A program made the position numbers and the translations under genes. The notes under the pieces are model-generated. The model did not search any database. It worked only from the letters and a program-made list of their open reading frames with translations, and had not been told where the DNA came from. A stretch of DNA of 64,000 nt, taken from Alistipes sp. (GTDB lineage: Bacteria > Bacteroidota > Bacteroidia > Bacteroidales > Rikenellaceae). The stretch's first letter is position 1; the number at the start of each line of letters is the position of its first letter. The DNA is taken from contig JAGBCX010000017.1 in NCBI GenBank assembly GCA_017937805.1, positions 1-64,000 of the forward strand, read 5' to 3'. Shown one piece after another: positions 1 to 8,287 of the stretch.

Positions 1-102
1 CCTACGGATATTCTGGGCGGAATTATTCTGGGAATTATGGATGCCATGCTGGCATACAAAATAGCACGAATGATTATAAAAAAACGGGAAGAGAGACTTT
101 AG
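1..102 (+). CDS. C-terminal piece of a PAP2-type membrane phosphatase (cut by window edge)
   Basis: The frame is open from the window edge to TAG at 100-102, giving 33 codons. They read PTDILGG, then a hydrophobic stretch, then a basic tail (KKREERL). PxDIxxG followed by a last transmembrane helix is the final conserved block of PAP2 (type 2 phosphatidic acid phosphatase) proteins; the complete homologue at 13374-13982 has HFPMDILLGA in the same place. The family dephosphorylates lipid phosphates such as undecaprenyl diphosphate at the membrane. The active-site residues lie outside the window, so the assignment rests on one short motif. The gene stops only a few bases from the broken end of gapA on the other strand. 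Confidence 0.5.
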   Translation, partial: PTDILGGIILGIMDAMLAYKIARMIIKKREERL

Positions 103-412
103 GGTAACCTGTCGACTCAACAACATACTCAGCACCAACCTCGTTCCACTTCAAGTCCTCAGGGTTGCGCTCAGCAGTTACGCGGATAGCCTTACCGTTA
201 ACGATGAGGAGGTTCTTCTCTGCATCGAAATCGATAGTGCCATCGAACTGACCGTGCATAGTGTCATACTTAAGCATGTAAGCCAAGTAATCTACTGGGC
301 AGAGGTCGTTGATACCTACTACATCATACTTCTCAGTCTGTGTGCAAGCTGCACGGAATACCATACGGCCAATACGTCCGAAACCGTTGATACCAATCTT
401 AATTTGTGCCAT
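74..412 (-). pseudogene. gapA: 5' fragment of glyceraldehyde-3-phosphate dehydrogenase
   Basis: From ATG at 412 the product begins like class I GAPDH, with the Rossmann motif [16 protein letters not shown] near residues 7-22, then [19 protein letters not shown] and later EYVVESTG at about 95-102. The glycolytic enzyme is normally about 335 residues; here the reading runs 112 residues and ends in ten ([10 protein letters not shown]) that do not continue the GAPDH pattern, where ESTG is normally followed by V/L-F and then the catalytic Cys-containing half. Homology stops at about base 107, next to the stop codon of the PAP2 gene on the other strand. The promoter and first third look intact, so this is a rearrangement or a mis-join rather than slow decay. 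A working gapA may exist elsewhere in the genome. Confidence 0.85.
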
Positions 413-475
413 AATTTTGATAAAATTTTTATGTGTTTAGAAAACCTATAATCTTCTGTTAATTTTTTAACGGCG

Positions 476-507
476 CAAAGTTATATACTTTATGTATATT
501 TAGCAAA
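476..507 (-). promoter_or_regulatory. gapA promoter, Bacteroidetes type
   Basis: On the minus strand TAACTTTG (483-476) is preceded, after 20 bases, by TTTG (507-504). This matches the TTTG / TAnnTTTG promoter of Bacteroidetes primary sigma factor. It lies about 65 bases upstream of the gapA ATG. Confidence 0.7.
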
Positions 508-721
508 TTTTTTGCCGATTTTTTTTGTGGGGAGAAATGGCATTGAATAACATTCGGGCATTCAGCCCTTAATGGCATACAATGGCACCCAATGACAGCG
601 CAGTCTGCGACTGCTTGATGATAAAAATAGCAATTTGTTGGTTCGCAGCGTCAAATAGTCGTTTTAACGATGTTATTTGTCGATTCGCACATTTAGCTCT
701 ACTACCAACAAAAAAACTATT
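508..721. other. Non-coding stretch between gapA and the esterase gene
   Basis: No convincing ORF or RNA gene was seen. It holds a small perfect inverted repeat (GCAGTC TGC GACTGC near 601-617) and a weaker one (AAATAGTCGT ... ACGATGTTATTT near 653-678). Function unknown. Confidence 0.4.
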
Positions 722-729
722 TATCTTTG
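722..729 (+). promoter_or_regulatory. -7 box of the esterase gene
   Basis: TATCTTTG sits 16 bases before ATG 746. No clear -33 box is seen. Its position rules out the longer in-frame start at 677, which would lie upstream of transcription. Confidence 0.55.
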
Positions 730-745
730 CAAAAACAATTTACAA

Positions 746-1459
746 ATGAGATTTTTTTACAAAGTCATTTTGCTGATTACAGCGATTTTATGCTGTAAGC
801 CATCATTCGCTCAACAATTTGAGCCAAAGGAATTTGCAGGGGTTAAATACCAAGAGTTCGCAAAGTTATCAAGCGAAGACAAAATGCCCGCACTTTTAAT
901 ATATCTTCACGGAAAAAGCGGCAGCGGAGAGGATAACGAAAGGCAGATACATGTACCTTCCGTGTGGGACATAGAGAAGTATTTGCGAGAGAGCAAAATG
1001 CCAATATATTTTATCGTTCCACAATGTCCGCCAACCCACGAATGGATTGCCCACAGAGATATGCCGGGATATGAAGATAAGATTTTCGAGTTGATAGGCC
1101 ATTATATCAAAGAGTGCGGAGTTGATACCAATCGTATCTACCTATGCGGCTTTTCAATGGGTGCAATGGGAACTTGGAAGATATTGCGAGAGAGAAGCGA
1201 CTTTTTTGCTGCGGCATTTATCGCATCGGCAGGCAATCGCAATGCTAGTCCAAACGAATATCTCAAAACTCCACTCTGCGTTACCGTAGTCGAATTTGAG
1301 CGTAGCGCAGGTGATTTACAGTGGTTTACCTCGGAAATTGAGAGATTGGGTGGTCGAGTAAATTTTTCGGTACTACCTGGACTCGGTCATCGTGAAGCCT
1401 GCGGAGAGTCGTTTACCGCCGAAAGGCTCAAATGGTTATTTTCGCATAGTAAGAAATAG
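746..1459 (+). CDS. Secreted alpha/beta-hydrolase (esterase / predicted peptidase type)
   Basis: A 237-residue protein with a signal peptide (residues 1-22, ending PSFA before QQ), so periplasmic or exported. The alpha/beta-hydrolase marks are YLHG (54-57, oxyanion strand), GFSMG (135-139, nucleophile Ser137) and GLGHREA with catalytic His215; the acid is probably Asp190 or a nearby Glu. The order and size resemble the carboxylesterase/dienelactone-hydrolase and 'predicted peptidase' families that cleave acyl esters. The substrate cannot be read from sequence. The start at 746 follows from the -7 box at 722-729. The gene stands alone and is followed at once by a strong terminator hairpin. Confidence 0.75.
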   Translation: MRFFYKVILLITAILCCKPSFAQQFEPKEFAGVKYQEFAKLSSEDKMPALLIYLHGKSGSGEDNERQIHVPSVWDIEKYLRESKMPIYFIVPQCPPTHEWIAHRDMPGYEDKIFELIGHYIKECGVDTNRIYLCGFSMGAMGTWKILRERSDFFAAAFIASAGNRNASPNEYLKTPLCVTVVEFERSAGDLQWFTSEIERLGGRVNFSVLPGLGHREACGESFTAERLKWLFSHSKK

Positions 1460-1493
1460 AAAAAAGCGATGAATTTGAGTTCATCGCTTTTTT
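1460..1493 (+). terminator. Rho-independent terminator after the esterase gene
   Basis: A perfect 14-base inverted repeat (AAAAAAGCGATGAA / TTCATCGCTTTTTT) with a 6-base loop starts right after the TAG stop and ends in a T run. It is symmetrical, so it could also stop transcription from the other side. Confidence 0.9.
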
Positions 1494-1535
1494 AGTCCTC
1501 GCTCTGCTGTTAATAGCAACCTTCCCAAAATATAA

Positions 1536-1658
1536 AAAATCGTCAATGATGAGGCTATTTTTGTGCGTTACGCAGTGGCGGAAAGCGGAGCATACTTGGG
1601 CGTATGTGAGCATTTACGCCACAAGTAAGGTGCAAAAAGAGTCCATCAGAACGATTTT
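1536..1658. repeat. Long palindromic dispersed element, copy 1
   Basis: About 123 bases. The ends are imperfect inverted repeats (AAAATCGTCAATGATGAG at the left against CCATCAGAACGATTTT at the right, each continuing into TTTTTG / CAAAAAG). Inside is a second stem, GTGGCG ... GCATAC / GTATGT ... CGCCAC. The whole element can fold into one long hairpin. A diverged copy lies at 14044-14166. The right arm runs into the cca coding sequence and supplies its last codons (RKSF-stop). Confidence 0.8.
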
Positions 1659-3055
1659 CTCTTGACTAAGCCACGCTCGGAGGCAAGGCGCTCCATAAGT
1701 GCGTGGGCTGCATCATAGTCATTCGGTATCTCCCCATCGAGAATGGCATTTTTGATTATCTCCTTTATCTCGCCAAGCATAGCACACGGGGCAATATCGT
1801 ACTCTTTCATTATTATATCTCCCGTGATTGGCGGTTGGAAGTTGCGAATACGGTCGCGCTCTTCGAGGTCGCGCATCTTCTCACGCACCAACTCAAAATT
1901 CGCCAAAAAGCGTTTCACCTTGCTCTCTATGCCCGATGTAATATCCGCCTCGCAGAGAGTCATCAACTTATCAACATCATCTCCCGCCTCAAACAGCAGA
2001 CGGCGCACCGCCGAATCCGTTACAACATCCTCCGCCAAAATAATTGGTCGCAGGTGCAAAAAGACCATCTTCTGCACAAACTTCATAGTCTCGCCAAGTG
2101 GCAATTTCAAGCGGCGGAAAATCGGTTGCACCATCTTCGAGCCGAGTACCTCGTGACCGTGAAATGAAAAGCCGATGCGAGGGTCATACGACTTACATTT
2201 AGGCTTTGCGATATCGTGCATTACAGCCGCCCATCGCAACCACAAATCATCGCTCTTACGAGCCACATTATCAAGCACTTTCAGCGTATGCTTGAAGTTG
2301 TCCTTGTGGGCATGATTACCCCTGCGCTCCACACCGCAGAGGGCGTGCATTTCGGGGAAGATTATCTCCAACAAGCCGGTCAGTTCGAGCAACTCAAAAC
2401 CAATCGAAGGTACGGGCGATGCGACAATTTTATTTAGTTCGGTGATTATGCGCTCCTGCGACACGATTTTGATGCGCTCGCGGTTGCGCTTCATCGCCTC
2501 GAAGGTTTCGTCTTCCAACTCAAAACCGAGTTGCGAGGCGAAGCGAATACCTCGCATCATTCGCAGAGGGTCATCAGAAAATGTTATATCGGGGTCGCAC
2601 GGGGTACAGATTATGCAATCTTCGAGGTCGTACATTCCGTCAAATGGGTCCACCAACTCGCCAAAGGTCTTGCCGTTGAGCGACCACGCCATAGCGTTTA
2701 TCGTAAAGTCTCGGCGGCGCTGGTCATCTTCGATAGTGCCATCTTCGACATGCGGTTTGCGCGAATCGGGCGAGTAGGACTCCTTTCTTGCCCCCACAAA
2801 CTCCACCTCGTAGCCATCGGCACGCAACATTGCCGTTCCGAAGGTCTTAAAAACGGACACTTTGGTTTTCAACTCCCTGCCAAGTGCCTCGGCTATCTCA
2901 ATACCGCTACCCACAACCACCACATCAATATCGGTGCAAGGGCGATGCAGGTAGTAGTCACGGACATATCCACCCACAACATACGCCTCCACACCTCGTT
3001 CATCAACAAGGCGTGAAATTTTTTCAAAAATCGGTAGTTGTAGTGGGTTCTTCAT
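1646..3055 (-). CDS. cca: CCA tRNA nucleotidyltransferase (poly(A) polymerase family, HD domain)
   Basis: 469 residues. The enzyme adds or repairs the 3'-CCA end of tRNAs using CTP and ATP. The class II nucleotidyltransferase head is plain: GGYVRD at 28-33, the metal-binding pair Asp42/Asp44 in TDIDVVV, and RRRDFTINAM near 112-121. An RNA-binding region follows (DDPLRMMRGIRFASQL), then an HD phosphohydrolase domain (HKDNFKH ... MHDIAKP). Length and order fit the bacterial CCA-adding enzymes with C-terminal HD domain. It ends inside the palindromic element at 1536-1658, so the last four residues come from repeat sequence. It lies on the same strand as pdxJ 26 bases upstream, so the two are probably co-transcribed. 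Confidence 0.93.
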   Translation of the reverse strand: MKNPLQLPIFEKISRLVDERGVEAYVVGGYVRDYYLHRPCTDIDVVVVGSGIEIAEALGRELKTKVSVFKTFGTAMLRADGYEVEFVGARKESYSPDSRKPHVEDGTIEDDQRRRDFTINAMAWSLNGKTFGELVDPFDGMYDLEDCIICTPCDPDITFSDDPLRMMRGIRFASQLGFELEDETFEAMKRNRERIKIVSQERIITELNKIVASPVPSIGFELLELTGLLEIIFPEMHALCGVERRGNHAHKDNFKHTLKVLDNVARKSDDLWLRWAAVMHDIAKPKCKSYDPRIGFSFHGHEVLGSKMVQPIFRRLKLPLGETMKFVQKMVFLHLRPIILAEDVVTDSAVRRLLFEAGDDVDKLMTLCEADITSGIESKVKRFLANFELVREKMRDLEERDRIRNFQPPITGDIIMKEYDIAPCAMLGEIKEIIKNAILDGEIPNDYDAAHALMERLASERGLVKRKSF

Positions 3056-3080
3056 TTAGTTTTCCGCTTTCAGTTTTCAG
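3056..3080. repeat. Short-unit array between pdxJ and cca
   Basis: Reads as AGTTTTCCGCTTTCAGTTTTCAG, a short member of the TTTTCCGCTTT array family also found at 17087, 20777 and 43436. It fills the whole space between the two genes. Confidence 0.55.
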
Positions 3081-3081
3081 T

Positions 3082-3795
3082 TTATCGCAAACATCTGCGA
3101 TAGAGTTGTACCGTATTTTCCAATCCGAGGTAGAGTGCATCGCTGATGAGGGCGTGGCCTATCGAAACCTCATCGCACCACGGAATCTGCTCGGCGAAAT
3201 ACTCCAAGTTTTCGAGCGAGAGGTCGTGACCTGCGTTTAAGCCAAGACCGCACTTACGAGCCTCCTCCGCAGCAGCGATATATGGTGCAATAGCAACTTC
3301 TCTATCTGCCTTATAGTTAGCGGCATACGCCTCGGTGTAGAGTTCCACTCGGTCGGCTCCGCAAGCGGCTGCTCCGGCAACCATTTCGGGTTTTGGGTCC
3401 ACGAAAATAGAAACGCGAATACCCTTCTCGTGAAAACGCTTTGTGATATCGGTCAAAAACTCCTTGTTGGCGATGGTGTCCCAACCTGCATTTGAGGTTA
3501 TGGCATCGACAGCATCGGGTACAAGCGTTACTTGTGCCGGTACAACCTCCAACACCAAATCGACAAACGAGCCTATCGGATTACCCTCGATATTCAACTC
3601 GGTTGTGATAACCTTTTTCAACTCTCGCACATCGGAGTAGCGGATATGGCGTGCATCGGGGCGTGGGTGTACGGTTATGCCTTCGCCACCAAAACGCTCA
3701 ATATTGAGTGCCGCAGCAACAACATCAGGGGTATTTCCGCCACGCGAATTACGAATTACGGCAATCTTATTTACATTTACGCTTAACTTTGTCAT
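3082..3795 (-). CDS. pdxJ: Pyridoxine 5'-phosphate synthase
   Basis: A 237-residue TIM-barrel enzyme that joins 3-amino-2-oxopropyl phosphate and 1-deoxyxylulose 5-phosphate to make pyridoxine 5'-phosphate, the last ring-forming step of the DXP-dependent vitamin B6 pathway. Recognised by [16 protein letters not shown] at the start, [35 protein letters not shown] and [12 protein letters not shown]. Usual length is about 240. The ATG at 3795 was chosen because homologues begin at M-T-K-L-S-V-N; the open frame continues 22 codons upstream without family similarity. It diverges from nadK; the nadK -7 box lies just upstream of this start. PdxB of the same pathway is at 31384-32379. Confidence 0.95.
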   Translation of the reverse strand: MTKLSVNVNKIAVIRNSRGGNTPDVVAAALNIERFGGEGITVHPRPDARHIRYSDVRELKKVITTELNIEGNPIGSFVDLVLEVVPAQVTLVPDAVDAITSNAGWDTIANKEFLTDITKRFHEKGIRVSIFVDPKPEMVAGAAACGADRVELYTEAYAANYKADREVAIAPYIAAAEEARKCGLGLNAGHDLSLENLEYFAEQIPWCDEVSIGHALISDALYLGLENTVQLYRRCLR

Positions 3796-3804
3796 AAAAA
3801 TCGC

Positions 3805-3812
3805 TATATTTG
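3805..3812 (+). promoter_or_regulatory. -7 box of nadK
   Basis: TATATTTG lies 67 bases before the nadK ATG, in the short space between the divergent pdxJ and nadK genes. No well-spaced -33 box was found. Confidence 0.5.
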
Positions 3813-3878
3813 CAGATGGATTTTGCACACTTTGCGCCAAAATCGATGTAAAGTTAATCAATTTCGCCGAAATAAGAG

Positions 3879-4745
3879 ATGAAAATTATACTTTTTTCAC
3901 GAAAAGGCATTACGCTCCGCACTGAGGATATTGACGAAATCTTCGGAGCCATAGAGCGTTACGGCTTCGACTACGCCATAAATAGGGCATTTGCCGAAAA
4001 TATCGAGAAGCACACTTCGCGTATAATTCCGACCGAATTTATCTACGATGGAGAGGTTGGCGAGCAACCTGCCGACTCGGTGATGGTCTGCTATGGTGGT
4101 GATGGCACACTGCTTGAAGGGGTGCATCGCCTCGGTGGTGCCGATATTCCGGTGGTGGGTATCAATGGCGGCCATCTCGGATTTTTAGCCCTTGCTCCTC
4201 GCGAAAATATCAAAGAGGTTTTCGATGGCATTGCTTCTAAAAATCTCAACTTGGAGCAGCGTGATATGCTCTGTGTGGAGGGGCTTGACAATGGCCACCT
4301 CTACGCCCTGAACGAGGTGGCGGTACAGCGTCTTGGAGCAGCGATGATTTCGGTTGAGGCAGCGATTGATGACAATATGGTCGCCACCTACAATGGCGAT
4401 GGTGTAATTATCTCAACACCAACGGGTTCAACGGCTTATTCGTTGAGTGCGGGAGGTCCGATAGTTGCCCCTTCGTGCCACTCGTTTCTGCTCACTCCGC
4501 TTGCTCCGCATAACCTCACGATGCGACCTATCGTAATGCCTGATTCAAGCGTAGTGAAGTTGCATATTGACACTCGTGGCAACGATGCCTCAATTTCGAT
4601 AGATAATCGCACTTTCAAGATAGCGAACAACGCCGTTTTGACCATCAAAAAGGCAAAAAGGTATATCCGCCTCGCTGTGCCACACAATATTTCGTTCTTC
4701 GATTCGTTACGAAATAAGATGATGTGGGGAGTGGACATAAGATAA
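3879..4745 (+). CDS. nadK: NAD kinase
   Basis: 288 residues, the usual size. The cytosolic enzyme phosphorylates NAD to NADP with ATP and is the only route to NADP. It has the catalytic GGDGT motif at 73-77, [11 protein letters not shown] at 95-105, NE at 145-146 and the glycine-rich [15 protein letters not shown] at 180-194 that binds NAD. It opens the conserved Bacteroidales envelope cluster nadK-uppS-bamA-skp-skp, divergent from pdxJ. A 138-base gap with a short-unit repeat array and a separate -7 box divides it from uppS, so it is probably its own transcription unit. Confidence 0.95.
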   Translation: MKIILFSRKGITLRTEDIDEIFGAIERYGFDYAINRAFAENIEKHTSRIIPTEFIYDGEVGEQPADSVMVCYGGDGTLLEGVHRLGGADIPVVGINGGHLGFLALAPRENIKEVFDGIASKNLNLEQRDMLCVEGLDNGHLYALNEVAVQRLGAAMISVEAAIDDNMVATYNGDGVIISTPTGSTAYSLSAGGPIVAPSCHSFLLTPLAPHNLTMRPIVMPDSSVVKLHIDTRGNDASISIDNRTFKIANNAVLTIKKAKRYIRLAVPHNISFFDSLRNKMMWGVDIR

Positions 4746-4754
4746 ACGGAAAAA

Positions 4755-4862
4755 TAGTTAGGAGATAGGAGTTAGGATATAGGAGTTAGGGTATAGGAGT
4801 TAGGAGAGAAAAATAATTCTTCATTCTTAATTCTCAACTCTTAATTTTTAATTTTTAATTAA
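4755..4862. repeat. Composite short-unit array upstream of uppS
   Basis: Two blocks in sequence. 4756-4806 repeats AGTTAGGAGATAGGAG-like 7/8-mers; 4813-4861 repeats ATTCTTAATTCTCAACTC-like units and ends in AATTTTTAATTTTTAATT. The same two blocks, inverted in order and strand, occur at 20692-20766. The array ends just before the uppS -7 box. Confidence 0.7.
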
Positions 4863-4868
4863 AGTTTG

Positions 4869-4876
4869 TATATTTG
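4869..4876 (+). promoter_or_regulatory. -7 box of the uppS-bamA-skp-skp cluster
   Basis: TATATTTG ends only 8 bases before ATG 4885, so the transcript would have almost no leader. The -33 region falls in the repeat array at 4755-4862. Confidence 0.55.
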
Positions 4877-4884
4877 CGCCCTAT

Positions 4885-5595
4885 ATGGGTAATGAAAAGA
4901 ACATACCGACACACATTGCCATCATCATGGACGGCAATGGTCGCTGGGCAAAGTCGAAAGGCAAGGAGCGTTTTGAAGGACACATCGAGGGTGTTGTGTC
5001 GGTCAAGGCGTGTATCAAGGCTGCCCGCAAGCGCGGTGTGAGATACTTGACTCTGTATGCCTTCTCTACCGAGAATTGGGGCAGACCGCAGGCGGAGGTT
5101 GATGCATTGATGCAACTCTTCTGCAAGAGCGTAACAAAAGAGACGCCCGAACTTATCGAGCAGGGTGTTCGAGTGCAGATTATTGGTCGCCGTGACCGCT
5201 TCTCGGAGGAGGTGCGTGAGCGATTGTTGCATATCGAGGAGAGCACAAAAGAGGGCGATAAACTGACTCTCGTGCTGGCATTCGACTACTCATCGCGCGA
5301 TGAGTTGGTGCGAGCAACACGCACAGTGGCAGACAAGGTGCAACGAGGCGAACTTCGAGCAGAGGAGATTAACGATGCTGTTATCTCGGCACACCTCGAT
5401 ACGGCAGGCATACCAGACCCCGACCTTATAATCCGCACAAGTGGCGAGTGCAGATTGAGCAACTTCCTGCTGTGGCAGGCTTCGTATGCCGAGATGTACT
5501 TCCCGCAGACGATGTGGCCCGATTTCCGCGAGGAGGAGTTCGATAAGGCGTTGGAGATTTACGCCTTGCGCGAGCGTCGTTACGGCCTTTTGTAA
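4885..5595 (+). CDS. uppS: Undecaprenyl diphosphate synthase (cis-prenyltransferase)
   Basis: 236 residues. It lengthens farnesyl diphosphate with isopentenyl diphosphate to C55 undecaprenyl diphosphate, the lipid carrier for peptidoglycan and O-antigen. Signatures: HIAIIMDGNGRWAK at 10-23 with catalytic Asp16, LYAFSTENWGR near 56-66, and RTSGECRLSNFLLWQASYAE near 190-209. It has its own -7 box right before the ATG. bamA follows after 28 bases in the same direction, probably co-transcribed. Confidence 0.95.
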   Translation: MGNEKNIPTHIAIIMDGNGRWAKSKGKERFEGHIEGVVSVKACIKAARKRGVRYLTLYAFSTENWGRPQAEVDALMQLFCKSVTKETPELIEQGVRVQIIGRRDRFSEEVRERLLHIEESTKEGDKLTLVLAFDYSSRDELVRATRTVADKVQRGELRAEEINDAVISAHLDTAGIPDPDLIIRTSGECRLSNFLLWQASYAEMYFPQTMWPDFREEEFDKALEIYALRERRYGLL

Positions 5596-5623
5596 GATTT
5601 TTTTTTGAAACGATATATAGACA

Positions 5624-8221
5624 ATGATATTACTTATCAAAATACTCTGCCTGTTGGCGATATGTTTAACCGCAGTGACGGGCTCGGCGCAATCTCGACA
5701 TAAGAAGAAAAGCGCTCCAAAAACTGAAACCATAAAAATTGAAGCCGACACAACAGTGGTTACCGACAACTTCGTAGTGCCGGCAAATACGCCTTTCTTA
5801 GATGCGGCAGAGGATAAGATGTATCATATCCGCAAAGTAAACATTCACAATGTAAAACATATCAACCACGACATTATCCGTTCATCATCGGGCTTGATAC
5901 CGGGCGATTCAATATACCTTTCGGGCTCATTTATTCAGAATGCGATGATGCGCTTGTGGTCGCAACGCTACTTCGAGGATATTCAGATTGGAGCTACAAT
6001 CGAGGGTGATTCGGTAGACTTGGAAGTTGTGCTCAAAGAGCGACCTCGCGTAATGAATTGGGCCGTTACAGGTGTGCCAAAGGGCAAGGCTAAAGACCTC
6101 ATTGATGAGGTTTTGAAGCTCAAGCGAGGATACGAGTTATCCGACCACGTAACCGACAGAAACATCAAACTCATAAAAGAGCATTTCGGCGAAAAGGGAT
6201 TTCTGGATTGCGAGGTAGAGATGAAAGTTGAGCCCGACACGGTTATCAAACAGGCCGTAAATGTAACCTTCGATGTTAAGAAAAATAAGCGCATACGCAT
6301 TGGTGAAATTTTGTTCGAGGGCAACAACAACTTCGAAGACAAGCGACTTGCACGAACTTTCAAGAAAACGCACAAGGTGAGCCCTTGGTTTTGGCAAAAA
6401 ACCAAGTTCAACGAGAAGGAGTACGAGGAGGATAAGGAGTTGATGCTCGACTTCTACAACTCGAAGGGTTATCGTAATGCAAATATCATCTCGGATTCGG
6501 TATATCGTATGCAAATTACGAAGAAGAACAAGAAGCCGAGAATCGGTATCCTTATCAAGATTGCCGAGGGTAACAAATACTATATACGTAATATCAATTG
6601 GGTTGGCAACTCGAAGTACGACACCGACATGTTGCAGCGCATGCTCTCGGTAAATAAGGGAGATGTGTATGACAAGAAGTCTATCCACAAACGACTCGGC
6701 ATAGGCAAAGAGCAAAATCCTGACGATATGTCGGTTTCTTCGCTCTACCAGAATGAAGGATACCTGATGTCGCAAATCGAGCCATCGGAGATTATTATCG
6801 GCGCAGATTCACTCGACCTTGAAATCAAAATTTTCGAGGGAAATCAGTTCACCATCAACAATGTCGGTATCACTGGTAACAATCGTGTAAATGACGAGGT
6901 TATACGTCGTGAGATTTACACTCGTCCGGGCGAGTTGTACAACCGCGCCCTTATCATGCAGACCATTCGAACATTGGCAGGCATGCAGCACTTCAACGAA
7001 GAGAACTTGGTGCCGGACATCAAACCCGTATCGAATGACTTGGTTGATATCAATTGGGCATTGGAGGAGAAGGCGTCAGACCAATTCAATGTTGCAGCAG
7101 GTTGGGGTTCGGGCACATTTGTAGGCTCGATAGGTGTAACGCTCAACAACCTCTCCATGCGTAACTTCTTCAAGAAGGGTGCATGGAAGCCATATCCTAT
7201 GGGCCAAAATCAGCGACTTTCCATATCGGGACAGACCAACGGTACATACTATAAAGCTCTTGCACTCTCGTTCCAAGACCCTTGGCTCGGAGGTCGCAAG
7301 CCAAACTCATTTACCGTATCGGGACACCTCTCCGAGCAGAATAACGCATACTACATCTGGCAGAAGGCTACGTCATACTTCCGTTCGTATGGTGTCTCTG
7401 TCGGTTTAGGAAAACGACTCTCGTGGCCTGACCCATACTTCTCTTTCTACGGAGAGTTGGCATACCAGCGATATGGTTTGAAAAACTATCAGGCATTTGT
7501 AATGACAGATGGAAATGCGAACATGCTCTCGTTGCGATTGGTGCTTGCTCGAAACTCGACTGACCAGCCAATCTACCCTCGTCGCGGCTCGGACATCTCG
7601 ATGTCGTTGCAGATTACTCCGCCATTCTCGGCTATGGACGGTAAGAACTACGCTGATCCGAACATGAGCGATCAGGAGCGTCACCGTTGGAGCGAATTCC
7701 ACAAGTGGCAGTTCAAGGCTCAGTGGTTCCAAGCGCTCACGCCGGACAACAAGTTGGTTTTAATGGCAAAGGCTGAGATGGGTTACCTCGGACACTACAA
7801 CAAGAATAAGATTTCACCTTTCGAGCGTTTCCAAGTCGGAGGTGACGGTATGTCGGGATATACCATGTATGGTGTTGATATTATCGCCTTGCGTGGATAC
7901 GAGGATGGTAGTCTGGACCCAATCAACAGCAACTACTCTATTGGTTACAATAAGTACACGATGGAGATTCGCTACCCTGTCATTCTGAAACCTTCGTCAC
8001 AGATTTACGTACTCGGTTTCCTCGAAGCCGGTAACGGATTCTCGTCATGGAAAGATTTCTCACCATGGAAGGTTAAGCGTTCGGCGGGTGTTGGTGTGAG
8101 ATTGTATCTGCCGATCGTAGGTATGCTTGGTATTGATTGGGGTTGGGGATTCGATCCACCGGCAGGAGGTACAAAGCGTAGCGGAAGCCAATTCCACTTC
8201 GTCATCGGACAAAGTTTCTAA
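5624..8221 (+). CDS. bamA: Outer-membrane protein assembly factor BamA (Omp85)
   Basis: 865 residues. A signal peptide (1-22, ...VTGSAQ) leads into repeated POTRA domains (residues about 50-460; typical strands such as YYIRNINWVGNSKYD and FTINNVGITGNNRVN), then a beta-barrel from about 470 to the C-terminal phenylalanine (VIGQSF), the usual outer-membrane signal. BamA folds beta-barrel proteins into the outer membrane. The barrel carries the loop-6 region GYTMYGVDIIALRGYEDGSL, in which the conserved RGY is visible. It sits between uppS and two Skp-type chaperones, the normal Bacteroidales order, and should act with them on the many SusC-type barrels of this organism. Confidence 0.95.
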   Translation: MILLIKILCLLAICLTAVTGSAQSRHKKKSAPKTETIKIEADTTVVTDNFVVPANTPFLDAAEDKMYHIRKVNIHNVKHINHDIIRSSSGLIPGDSIYLSGSFIQNAMMRLWSQRYFEDIQIGATIEGDSVDLEVVLKERPRVMNWAVTGVPKGKAKDLIDEVLKLKRGYELSDHVTDRNIKLIKEHFGEKGFLDCEVEMKVEPDTVIKQAVNVTFDVKKNKRIRIGEILFEGNNNFEDKRLARTFKKTHKVSPWFWQKTKFNEKEYEEDKELMLDFYNSKGYRNANIISDSVYRMQITKKNKKPRIGILIKIAEGNKYYIRNINWVGNSKYDTDMLQRMLSVNKGDVYDKKSIHKRLGIGKEQNPDDMSVSSLYQNEGYLMSQIEPSEIIIGADSLDLEIKIFEGNQFTINNVGITGNNRVNDEVIRREIYTRPGELYNRALIMQTIRTLAGMQHFNEENLVPDIKPVSNDLVDINWALEEKASDQFNVAAGWGSGTFVGSIGVTLNNLSMRNFFKKGAWKPYPMGQNQRLSISGQTNGTYYKALALSFQDPWLGGRKPNSFTVSGHLSEQNNAYYIWQKATSYFRSYGVSVGLGKRLSWPDPYFSFYGELAYQRYGLKNYQAFVMTDGNANMLSLRLVLARNSTDQPIYPRRGSDISMSLQITPPFSAMDGKNYADPNMSDQERHRWSEFHKWQFKAQWFQALTPDNKLVLMAKAEMGYLGHYNKNKISPFERFQVGGDGMSGYTMYGVDIIALRGYEDGSLDPINSNYSIGYNKYTMEIRYPVILKPSSQIYVLGFLEAGNGFSSWKDFSPWKVKRSAGVGVRLYLPIVGMLGIDWGWGFDPPAGGTKRSGSQFHFVIGQSF

Positions 8222-8287
8222 CGGAGAAAGTCGGTATTGGCAACAAATTTGATTATACTTGTGTTTAACATATAAATAACGATAAGT

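Noticed and set aside
677..745. Longer start for the esterase gene
   Set aside because: The -7 box at 722-729 lies inside it, and the added residues would hide the signal peptide.
4755..4862. Tandem short repeats that might suggest a CRISPR array
   Set aside because: Units are 7-8 bases without spacers, the order is irregular, and no cas gene is present.
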